Positions 54,723-64,000 of a stretch of DNA of 64,000 nucleotides are shown here, one piece after another. The stretch's first letter is position 1, and the number at the start of each line of letters is the position of its first letter. Made by a program: the position numbers and the translations under genes. The stretch comes from Zeus faber (Eukaryota; Chordata; Actinopteri; Zeiformes; Zeidae): the NCBI GenBank assembly GCA_960531495.1, contig OY482846.1, forward strand, positions 34,101,811-34,165,810, read 5' to 3'. The notes beneath the pieces were generated by a model, which saw only the letters and a list, made by a program, of their open reading frames with translations, did not search any database and had not been told where the DNA came from.

Positions 54723-56100
54723 GCGAGAACACGCTCAGCCACGTCATCGAAAGCCGGCGTCACGGAACCACAGCGTCAAATAATCACAATCAACCTGGAG
54801 AGTGATGATATGACGCTTCTCGTTTCTCATGAAAGAGCGATGTTTCCCCCCGTAGCGCTGACACGGCGCAGATGCCAGATTGCACGCCGGCAGTTTAATC
54901 CAGGGATATTTTCCAGGGGAGTAGTGGGTCACCAGGAGGTCACGCCGCTGTGGAGAGGGGAAAAAGTTTGTGTGCGGGGGTGGGGAGATATCGGTATTGC
55001 TATATAATGCTATCATTGCTTGTTAAATTTTAGCAAATGTTGAGGTTTAATGTAAATTCTCAGGTTTATTGCATATTGGCTTTTTCCCCCCACATTTTTA
55101 GTTCAGTGCATATTAATTAATTAGTTAATAAATTAATCAAATGATTAATTAATCTATGAAATTGTACTCAATGTTTTCAGGATAAAAATACAATATAATT
55201 GAATATAGGATTTTATAGTTAGGTATTTTTTTTTATCAATGCGTGTATTTCTAACAGAAATATTTGTTTTATTATTATCATCATTATTATTGTCATTTTT
55301 ATTGCAGTGTACAAAAAGATAAAAGGCTGTAGAGTTTTTCCCTTGAAGTTCAATGCGGCCTTCTAGGAGAACATTATGTGTATGGCAATTAATCATCAAG
55401 TAAAATTTCCAGATCATGAAGATACTACAAAAATAAAATAAAAAATTCACATAACATAAGAAATCAAACACAAGCCCTTATACTACCACAGTAAATCAGT
55501 GAGGCTCCTAATAAAGTCTCTTTTAGTCATCTCCTGGCTGCACTTTTTGCATGTTTTGAAATTGGACTCCCCCGCTCCACCTCCCTCATTACCAGCTTAT
55601 TTAACCATAAGATATCCCACAATAATCACCCCCACCCGCTTTCATTTCCACCCGAGCATTAGCCTTTTAAACGCTCCACCACTGGGCTGTTTGGCCAATT
55701 ACAGGACCAGCTTTTCTCAGTTCCTCAGCATATTGTACAGTGTGTAAACAAGTGTGAGAGTGTGTGAGCGAGCGTGTGATCCATTGTAAGAGTGAGTGCC
55801 AGTGTGTATGTATTTCACTTTCTGTGCTGAACTTTTACAGAGCTGATCAGAGTGCACTCGCCTCCAACAAAACAAGAAATAATCTCAGATGATTTTCTCA
55901 TGAAGAGGAACAAAATGTCCGCCCCCAACAAGCTCCCAAATGATTTCCCAAAATGTAATGCTATGTGTGTGCGTGTGTGTGGAAAAGTGTCTCACTGCGT
56001 TTTTGTTAGTTTTCTGAGGAGGAACAGAAGGCGTGCATCTTCTTAGAACAAACCCTGTAGGAGTGTTGCTGCTCCCCACGACGCTGCTCGTTACAGAGCC
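54723..56100. other. Intergenic, nothing recognised
   Basis: AT-rich with ATTAATTAAT-type stretches near 55110-55150. No gene or clear element. Confidence 0.5.
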
Positions 56101-56109
56101 TTCAGATGT

Positions 56110-56184
<75 letters not shown>

Positions 56185-56329
56185 CTCGTTAGCATGTACC
56201 GAACAATCACCCGCATATGTACCAGACATCCATTAAAACAGACAAGCACACAGATTTGCATTCACACCAGCAGAAACATGCACATGTTACACACACCAAT
56301 ACACACACTCAGAACAGAAACAGAAACTC

Positions 56330-56365
<36 letters not shown>
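56110..56365. repeat. (CA)n microsatellites
   Basis: CA runs at 56110-56181 and 56332-56362, with CA-rich sequence continuing to about 56560. Confidence 0.9.
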
Positions 56366-56565
56366 GTACACATTTGTACATGTACTACACACCCATGAAA
56401 CAAACTGAAACTCACACACAAAAACACAGTCTTTTGCACATGTACAACGCACTCACACGTACCAATTTACACACACACACCAACAGAACACAGAGTTGCA
56501 CACATTCATGCACGTTTACTACACACCCACGCACACACTGAAACACAATTCTCACACACACCTAT

Positions 56566-57590
56566 GGGTTTCAAGGTTTGTCTGAATTAGGAGTGACTCA
56601 ATTAGTCCAAATTACATCCCCCTGCACTTACACATCGTAATTCCCTCAAACACGCACACACACACGGGGGACCATTAGCCCAGTGGTCGGTGTCCGCTGT
56701 GATTATTGGAAGTTCTGTTGAAGAGATTGGATCCAGCGTCTCTCTCTGCTGGGCCCAAAATGAGATGATACTGGGCTAAGCTGTGCGTGCACGCGTGCGT
56801 GTGTGCGTGCGCGGCCTGCAGCAGGCGGGACGCAGCGGTTTGTCTAAAGTCAAACAGTATTCAATTCCCAAATTGCTGGATGTCGGGGTGATCAGGGAGA
56901 TCATCCCCGATTTGGATGAAGCCGTCCTGTTGGCACGTGGCCGTGGCGTCCTTGAGCAAGACACCGAATCCTGTTCGGTTTTTGGAGGTTGCACGGCTGC
57001 CGTGGAGCACTGAACGTGTCGGAAATGTGAACATTTTGATATTACTTTATGAAATGTATGACCTTGTTTTTAACATTATTAAAATAGCAGTACAGTGTTG
57101 ACTTCTGGCAGATGGACCATCTTAACTTAAATAACGCCCATGTGCGCTTTAAACGCTCACTCAGTAACATTGGACACTTGGGGACAAAAGGCGCCTACTA
57201 AAGGAAGCCAAACATGCCTGTTCCTCACCTTCGTAGCAGAGGGGTTCGGAGCTGATTGTTCATCCATGTTGCTCAAACTAAAATGCAACCAGTTTGGAGA
57301 TATACACTATATGTAGTTGAGGGGGCGGTTGGTAGTTGAAGATTGACAGTTTTGCCTGTTTATTGGGAGGTTTTTTTTGCCTGTTTTGAGGGGCTTGAAA
57401 TCAGCCGAGTAAATTGGAAGGAGTGTTGTAGCAAGAAACAGAATTCAATACAAATTGATTTACTTATCTCTAGATATGATTGAAAACTATCACTATTTGG
57501 AAGCGACAAATAACGCCCCCTAAATGCAGCCATAGGAACGACACGGACATGCTCCTCCTCCCTTTGTGTCAAAGCGTCGTCAGCAGAAGT
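56566..57590. other. Intergenic; SINE-like phrase near 56945
   Basis: GCGTCCTTGAGCAAGACACC (56947-56966) is typical of teleost SINE tails, and TTAGCCCAGTGGTCGG (56676-) is A-box-like. No intact element or gene resolved. Confidence 0.4.
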
Positions 57591-57597
57591 AGTTATA

Positions 57598-57895
57598 GTA
57601 GTAGATAGAATTCTATAAAATTTCCCTTTTATATTATGATTGAAAATATCAGCCTGCTTTAAATCTTGAAATCTCAGCAGTCGATAAAAGCTCATCAGCG
57701 AATAACATATTCGGACTAAGGTCCTTATTGTACCTTAAGTAATGTATTATAGCAGTGAATAGAATTCTATAAAAATGTATTGAACTTTCTCTAGATATGA
57801 TTGTTGATAGCGGTTTTCTTGAAATCTTGAAGTCCCAGAAGCAAATGAAAGCTCATCGGCGAATCCAATTTTGAAGTTGGGCTCCTCCATGCATT
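57598..57895. repeat. Diverged direct duplication, period about 155 bases
   Basis: GTAGATAGAATTCTATAAAA...AAATCTTGAAATCTC...AAAGCTCATCAGCGAA (57601-) recurs as GTGAATAGAATTCTATAAAA...AAATCTTGAAGTCCC...AAAGCTCATCGGCGAA (57755-). A weaker related block precedes at about 57435-57490. Confidence 0.7.
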
Positions 57896-59516
57896 GTATA
57901 CATTTAAGTCATTTACCAGAATTAGATACAGGGGTAAATAATAATCCCATAAAATCGATTGAAAGCATTGGTTTACTTGACTGTAGGTGGCATTTGCCTG
58001 ACGTTTATAGACCCTACGGCTGAATTAATCAATTTCACAGCACACACCCAAATCACATCAAAATGCCCACCCACCCCTGGATCCGCTCAGAGGCCGCGCT
58101 GCTCCGAGTGTCGCACTCTTGTCACATCCCTGGAAACTGCCCGCTTGCCGCCTCTGAGCGCCGTGTTGACAGTGAGGAGAGCCGCCGGCAGCAAAGCGCA
58201 GCTGTCGCCACGAACGCCGGCCGACCCTAACGAGGTCCTCTGCTGCCGAAACCGTCCGGTGTTACCACCCGCCGTGGCACCTCCGAGTGTAAAACCGCCG
58301 CTCTGCGTTGACACACAGGCATGGGAAACGGCTTTTGTATCCCCGCCCCCCTAGCTGTGCCACGCTGGCTCGTACAAATGAACACAGGTAACAGTTACAA
58401 AAGCAATTTGTGTTTTAATCTCAAGAAATTAAAAAGGAGAAAAAGCACGCAAATATATCAATATATGTCATCAGTACAACACCAGCGCTGCATTTCACAG
58501 CTGTTCTCCCTCCGGTTCAAGTCTTAGAAAATAGAATTACAGTGTAACAGATCCGATCGGATGTAACCGCACGTCGCACATTGACCACAAGGAACACACT
58601 CCTGGGAACGTGAGCAGCCCCCCGTTTCTTCACCACGCCGCCTGGATATAGTATATATCTGGTAGCGGCAAATGCCGCCAGTGAAGAAAGGACCGGTCGC
58701 GTTCAATACAAAGATCTGCTGGAGCTGCTGTAAGAAAATATGTCTGAATCTGAAAACAAGAGCTATATTACAGTGTTGTACAGGGGCAACACGGGGGTGG
58801 GTGCGTTCAAGCCGCTCCCACGCGGCGACACGTGTTTCGGAGCAAATTGCGCCTTGGATTGTCTCGCTGTGGGAACCAAGGTTTTTGCTTTACAACCGGA
58901 AAAACAGAACATCCAACAATTAGACTCTGCTGCATGAAGGTTGACGTACATACAAAGACCGGAGCAACAAAGAAACATTCAGAATCACAAGTTGTGATTA
59001 ATTAACCCAAGACGCAGATGAAGTATACTTTAGAATACACATGTTGGCAAATATTTCCTCATAATATCCTGAAGACCACCGTGGACATTGTCTTTTGTAC
59101 GAACAAGGGGTTTCGGATGGTTAGGATGCAATAGGATAATACACACTGGTGAGCTCCTCTATTTCCTGTCAAAATATCTGGACGGTTGAGTTTTAATTGA
59201 ATCTAGCCTGGCTGGTCTCAAACTGTTATCATTATCACTGATAGTTCAATTTACAGTGTGTAAACCAAGGAGCAGCCATCAGCAGCTTGGTGACAAAAAA
59301 TAAGCAATAACAAAAATTGCTTTGGCTGTGGTACAGAAACAGGAAACCCTTGACAGTGCCCCTCAGCGGCTTGCCAATACACGTCCCTCGCTGCTGCCCG
59401 TCTCAGTATTTGTCGTTACCGGTGAAAAAATAAATAAAAATACAAAGCAGGTTACGAGAGGACACGCCACCCTCCCAGCGTCGTAATTCCACCGGCATGG
59501 AGTGCGGACCCCTCTG
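57896..59516. other. Sequence downstream of B3GALT1, probably including its 3' UTR
   Basis: No coding sequence recognised. The 3' UTR of B3GALT1 should begin at 59516 and run left; no - strand polyadenylation signal was chosen with confidence. Confidence 0.45.
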
Positions 59517-60503
59517 CTAACATTTAAGGTGCTTCTTGCTGGTCATGTCATTCCAGATGCGATGCATCTCCTCGGGGGAAATCTGGTGAACGGTGACGAT
59601 GCGGCGGTAGCGGCAGAGGCTGTAGGCCATCTTCCAGTGGTTGAAACCGCTGTTCTGGAAGGGGTGGATGCCCAGCTTGCGGAGGCACACGCCCACGTAC
59701 ACGTCCTCCAGGTGCAGCAGCCTGGTGTGCAGGGAGGTCTTGTAGATGAGCTCGGCCACGTCCGCCGAGAAGACGTACCCAGTGCCGGAGCAGAACGGCG
59801 GGTACTTGCTATCTGGGTACAGATCCCGTGGCATGTACCACTTACTGCGCATGTCTCTGATTGGCCCGCCGTTGATGACGTAGCCAGTGAAGTAGCGCCT
59901 CCTCGGCTTGGTGGTGGGCTTCAGCAGGTTGTAGATGAGGTTCTCCATGTTGACGAAGATGTCGCTGTCTGTCTTTAGGATGTACTGAGCCTTGGGACAG
60001 AAGGTTGCCACCCAGCGCATGCCCATGAGGGTCTTCAGCGTCAGGTTGTGGTAAGAGTCGATGAAGTCCTCCACCACGATGTCGTGGAAGATCTGACTCT
60101 CTTGCTCCACCATCTGGTTCAGCACAGTGTCCGTGTTGCGGCCCAGCAGGAACAGCGTGACCACACGCACCTCGGCGAAAGTGCTCTCGTCGCCCCAGGT
60201 CTCCCGGATGGCCTGGCGAGCGTCAAACTCCTTGTGGGTGGTGCTGATGAGGATGATGAGGAAGGGCGCCTCCGCCTCGCACTTCTTCTCCTCGTTGATG
60301 ACATAGCCGAAGTCGTGTGGGTTGAGGGAGCGCGTGCGGATGTTGCTGAAGGTGGTGTTCTTGTGTGGCCTGGAGGTCTTGCGGATGGGTATGCTCATCT
60401 GGCCCACGTAAGAGGTGGAGGGCCGTGAAATGCTCAGGTACCACAGAGCGCTGGCCCAGCACACCACCGTCAGCAGGTACAAGCAGGAGACCTTTGAAGG
60501 CAT
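59517..60503 (-). CDS. b3galt1: Beta-1,3-galactosyltransferase 1 (single coding exon)
   Basis: Golgi type II membrane enzyme that transfers galactose from UDP-galactose in beta-1,3 linkage to terminal GlcNAc (type 1 chains). 328 aa; human is 326. Starts MPSKVSCLYLLTVVCWASAL, so a short cytoplasmic tail and a signal anchor at about residues 6-25, then a variable stem. GT31 motifs: RQAIRETWG (96-104), metal-binding DxD as TDSDIF (178-183), FTGYVINGGPIRD (205-217), CSGTGYVFS (238-246) and EDVYVG (266-271). Sequons at N49 and N153. C-terminus SKKHLKC. The start matches the family N-terminus, and no in-frame ATG just upstream continues it. No breaks. An open frame on the + strand (59502-59978) is its shadow. 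Identity to B3GALT1, not B3GALT2/5, rests on the N-terminus and near-identity through the catalytic domain. Confidence 0.97.
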   Translation of the reverse strand: MPSKVSCLYLLTVVCWASALWYLSISRPSTSYVGQMSIPIRKTSRPHKNTTFSNIRTRSLNPHDFGYVINEEKKCEAEAPFLIILISTTHKEFDARQAIRETWGDESTFAEVRVVTLFLLGRNTDTVLNQMVEQESQIFHDIVVEDFIDSYHNLTLKTLMGMRWVATFCPKAQYILKTDSDIFVNMENLIYNLLKPTTKPRRRYFTGYVINGGPIRDMRSKWYMPRDLYPDSKYPPFCSGTGYVFSADVAELIYKTSLHTRLLHLEDVYVGVCLRKLGIHPFQNSGFNHWKMAYSLCRYRRIVTVHQISPEEMHRIWNDMTSKKHLKC

Positions 60504-60764
60504 CGCTGTTCACTGGGCTGGCGTCACCACCGGCAGCAGCATTGGGAAGACGGAGGGTACGCCGCCATCAGTTATCCAATTCCTGGCCGCGCAGCTGGAG
60601 GCCGTCGCTGTGAACCCGCTTGGCATTAATGTCGGCTAAATAGAGTCCTCAGCAGTCTAGTGTTGCTGCGGCGGGAACTGAGGCTCGCGCGGATTTCTTC
60701 TATCCGCCATGATCTCATTGGGTATTCCGCTCCACCGTCAGCCTCGGGTCGAACTCGACTGCAT
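60504..60764 (-). promoter_or_regulatory. Candidate B3GALT1 5' leader with upstream ORFs
   Basis: On the - strand a strong acceptor (polypyrimidine TTTTCTTATCTCCAG) ends at 60765, so the coding exon probably begins at 60764. This 261-base leader has ATGs at 60764 (8 codons), 60718 (30 codons, stop at 60626), 60710 (17 codons) and 60626 (38 codons, stop TGA at 60512-60510, six bases before the main ATG). Upstream ORFs usually lower translation. The splice site is inferred. Confidence 0.5.
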
Positions 60765-62575
60765 CTGGAGATAAGAAAACACAGTCAATGGCAAGGGTTT
60801 TAAATTCCGTACCCCCCATACGTCGTGCTGCATACACATGGTGCACCCTGATTTCATTTTACATAATCTAAATTTTATCTGAAATACTTAAAATCACATC
60901 GGGTGCCGCAGAGCTTGGCCTTTTTCTCGACTGAGATTTCATCACAGCCCACAGCGTCCGCCAGTCAGCGCAGCACGCAGCTCTTTGCCGCTACCGGTTA
61001 GCCTATCACTCCATCTCTGTCTCGGCTAAGAGCTCTGTGGTCTGGGGAACCAGAAAACCCCCGCGGGGAACGTCTGTATCGATACGTCCTGCTCCGCCTC
61101 AACTCCAACCACTTCTGTTTACAAAAGCTGTTTATCTCCCCTCTTCTCCGCCCATAGACCAGACAGTGCAGCCCTTCCCACGGCAGCCTGATTATTTCAG
61201 GAAATTGTTTTGGACCAACAGAATTTGCATTTCTTTAACCTTTTTTTCCCCTTTATTTCGGTCAGTCTGGGGTCAGTTCGTGGGATGTGGGGAGCTTTGC
61301 GGGGATCTTTGTAATAAGAGTTTGCATTTCCTTGGCAGAAAGGAACTACTCGAAAGGAACTATTCAGTCACTGCTCGTGCTAAAAGCCAAGAACAATCTC
61401 AGGGAATCTCGTCTGACTCGGTTTTAGCCTGTTTACTACTCTGCACTCACATTTTACATTACCCCTCCGACCATTTGTCCTTCATTTTGCCATATTTTGC
61501 ATTTAAGTCCATTTCAAAAATTGGAAGTGACAATGCTTTAACACACAACTCCTGAACCTTGAAAACTCAAAACCCTTAAACAAGGACAATATTTTCTCTT
61601 TGGAAGATTTCAAATTCCACTCGAAATACAGAAATGGTGGAAACTACTGTAGCTCTTGGGCTGCGAGATCAAAACTGCACTAATTCATCTGACTGATCAG
61701 TTCCAGCACAACAGCAGCTCCCGTGTTCATCAGGACAAATTTCACTCTGAAAGTGAAAACTATTCGACGTGATTGAAGGTGCGACTCCTTCTTTGTATTC
61801 GGATTTTGATGAGTCACTCAGTGAAGGGTAATATGAGGGGTCATTATGAATTATAGCAGTCATTTTGCCATGGACCTAAATTTCGTCCTCAGTAATTATT
61901 TTTAGTTTGCTTTTGCCGGATTGACTGCCCATGAATCGAAAAGATTTGTTCGCCAGGAACAAATCGTACATTTTGTGACGTCTTCCGCTGCTAACGGGAT
62001 CGCGGCGTAGTGCCGTGGGATTAGTTCATTGTAAAAAGTGTGCCTTGGTTTCAGAGAGCCCCGGACTGGTGAACAGACTAAAACTCAGGATGTGGTGTTT
62101 AGCTGAACATGTGGACAGGCAAAACCCTGGGATAAAGTTCCATTCTAAACAAGGAACAAACTGCCCATTCCTGCCAAACACAAACATTTGGACATGTTTT
62201 TGTAACGTGTTTTTATTTGGGGGGGGAGGTTTTTTTTTTTATCGTGAGGCAAGGATGGATGGCATCTCCCCGAACCTCAGAGTTCTGCTCAGCCGGCGCA
62301 AATCTGATCCGATCTCTGCCTGAAACCCCACAAACAAGACTTTTTATGACTAATCTGTTTTGATGCGGCAGCGGTGGCACTCTTCTTCTCATTCTTCTTC
62401 TTCTTCTTCTTCCCCGCCGCACATACAGTAAGAGGGGAACAATAAATAAATCCCAGAGATCCTATTAGAGATACTGTGTCTGTTCAAAAGCGGCGAATCG
62501 CTCAGACCACTATCAGTCGCCGGGAAGAGATAATAAAACCCCCCCCCCCCAAAAAAAAGACCGGCTCGTTCTTTT
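60765..62575. other. Upstream of the B3GALT1 coding exon, probably intron
   Basis: No exon recognised. A 172-codon + strand frame at 61037-61555 has no familiar motif. G-run/T-run at 62219-62240. Confidence 0.45.
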
Positions 62576-62785
62576 TTATCGCGCTTCGGAATCCTGTCTC
62601 TCTCTCTCTCTGTCGTCTTTTCATCATGACATACTTTCTCTCCGTTCCCCTCTCTCCTTCCACTCTACTTGGCACTATCTCTCTGTCTCGCACCAAAAGC
62701 AGAGTCATCAATCTCTCAGTCTCCATCTCATCATGGCCGCTTCTTCATCCCCTCCTTCCTCCCCCTCTCTTCTTATCCTTTCAAT

Positions 62786-62817
<32 letters not shown>

Positions 62818-63240
62818 CCTTCACTGGCTGTTTGATCTCTCTCTCTCTCTCCCTCCCGTCCTCCCATTTAGGTTTCCTTGTCGGTTCTCCCAGCAGCATA
62901 TTAAGCGAGCGCAACTTTAATCTCTCTCTCCGTCCCTCTCTCTCTTTTATACTCCGTACTCTCTTTCTACTACCACTCCCCTCCCCCCTCCCCTTCCCTC
63001 ACTCACTCATCATATTTGGGACAGGCCCGTCGGCCCTGCCCCACCCAATTTTTCTACACCTCCAAACGCTGATCAGGGGTTGCCTCCTCTCTCTCTTTTC
63101 AACTCTACCTCTCATTTCACTCTCTATATTGTTCTCCCGCCGCTCTTTCTACGACCACTCTTCCCTCCCCCTCCATCCTACACCCCATCCCTCACTCAGA
63201 TTTCTTCTTCTTCTTCTTCTTTCTCCGAACATAATATAAA
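62576..63240. repeat. Pyrimidine-rich tract with (TC)n
   Basis: TCTCTC runs at 62597-62613, 62788-62816, 62838-62852 and 62920-62945 in a C/T-rich 650-base stretch. The overlapping serine/leucine-rich frames are compositional. Confidence 0.8.
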
Positions 63241-63354
63241 CGATGGATGGACAAAAAAAAGAGGTGTTAAACTGTACAGGAATGAAAAGGATAATTATTA
63301 GTCTGATCATTAACAGGCGTTCACAGAGCTTGCCGCTAATTATCCGTTGTCATG

Positions 63355-63355
<1 letters not shown>

Positions 63356-63394
<39 letters not shown>

Positions 63395-63403
63395 GAGCGA
63401 CAG
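63356..63403. repeat. (GA)n microsatellite
   Basis: GAGAGA run of about 30 bases followed by GACAGAGAGAGAGCGAC. Confidence 0.9.
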
Positions 63404-63600
63404 ATAGCAGAGAGGGAGTAATGTAATGTGCTTCAGGGGAGCAGTCATTCCTAAAGTGTTTTCACCGTGTCTCCATGGCCATCTGCCCAAATTAACTCTG
63501 CACCGTGCGATCCCGAAGAAGAGACTTTCCATTAAAACACTTTGAGGGGAGGAGGAGAATACAGTTTAGGTTGAAATACGAGGTTAGACAACTACATTCA

Positions 63601-63605
<5 letters not shown>

Positions 63606-63644
<39 letters not shown>

Positions 63645-63661
63645 CATATATATATATATAT
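63606..63661. repeat. (TA)n microsatellite
   Basis: TA run interrupted by TTTACA near 63641; nothing coding to the window end, where a short (GA)n lies at 63940-63958. Confidence 0.9.
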
Positions 63662-64000
63662 TCTAACTTTTGTGATATTGTTGACATAGAGGTTTATTGT
63701 ATTTTCTCCGTTTATGGTTTTTTGGTTTGTTGCATATTGCCACGTCTCTACATTTTCATAGAATTTTGGGGTTTATTGTATTTAGCTAAAATTTCAGGTG
63801 TATTGTATAATGCCAAATGTTTCTTTTGCAGTGCTTGTTATCCAGGGAATACGCAGCTCCCCCGTTCACTTGCATTTGTTAAAAGGCCAGTATTGCCCGT
63901 TCCAATATGGCGGCAAAAACTGTACATATTACCGGGAAGGAGAGAGAGAGAGAGAGAGTGAGAAGAGATAACAGTAAGAAAAACAAATGTCATTTAGCAT

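Noticed and set aside
59502..59978. 158-codon + strand frame
   Set aside because: Antisense shadow of B3GALT1.
61037..61555. 172-codon + strand frame near B3GALT1
   Set aside because: No motif, no recognisable splice context or family; average composition for chance in this region.

Overview
The window is vertebrate nuclear DNA, almost certainly from a teleost fish. It has small GC-rich exons separated by repeat-rich introns, GT-AG splice sites, many (CA)n, (GA)n and (AT)n microsatellites, and transposon families typical of fish (Tc1-like, hAT and its MITEs, L1, Rex1/L2-type LINEs). No prokaryotic features are present.

Two protein-coding genes can be supported. (1) Positions 368-19368 on the + strand hold the 3' two thirds of ABCB11, the bile salt export pump: 16 exons from the Walker A of the first nucleotide-binding domain to the stop codon. 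They were joined by hand with every splice phase agreeing, including a 67-nt exon at 2569-2635. The exons encode 886 residues, against 885 for the matching part of the human protein (residues 437-1321), and correspond to human exons 13-28. The 5' exons lie left of the window. (2) Positions 59517-60503 on the - strand hold the intact single-exon coding region of B3GALT1 (beta-1,3-galactosyltransferase 1, 328 aa), with a candidate leader containing several upstream ORFs. The two genes converge tail to tail and are not functionally related; both are also on human chromosome 2q.

The roughly 40 kb between them has no recognisable protein gene and is dominated by repeats. From left to right it holds: a palindromic satellite with 273-bp and 137-bp higher-order periods (20.5-22.9 kb) carrying a solo-LTR-like insertion; AT-rich unique sequence (23-27.7 kb); a minisatellite of CAGGAAG motifs (27.8-28.8 kb); a second copy of the solo LTR (29.06-29.39 kb); a Tc1-like element carrying hAT-transposase debris (29.75-31.01 kb); a telomere-like patch (31.6 kb); a terminal-inverted-repeat element with long (AT)n (32.6-33.6 kb); a GATAGT minisatellite split by LINE 3' ends (34.6-36.7 kb); purine and pyrimidine tracts (37.9-39.5 kb); a TTCATC minisatellite split by a hAT MITE (39.6-40.8 kb); a degraded LINE reverse transcriptase (42.6-44.4 kb); and a three-level nest at 48.7-54.3 kb, in which an L1 with a perfect 15-bp target-site duplication sits in a MITE-like element that sits in a Rex1-like LINE.

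The ABCB11 introns also carry transposons: a Tc1-like copy split by a LINE, a second Tc1 fragment, and several copies of one palindromic MITE family. I found no convincing new gene system. The most useful observations are the complete exon model, the (TG)n tract at one 3' splice site, the dated nest of insertions, the solo LTR pair, the satellite architecture and a miRNA-like hairpin. Family names for mobile elements come from recalled sequence features, not database searches.
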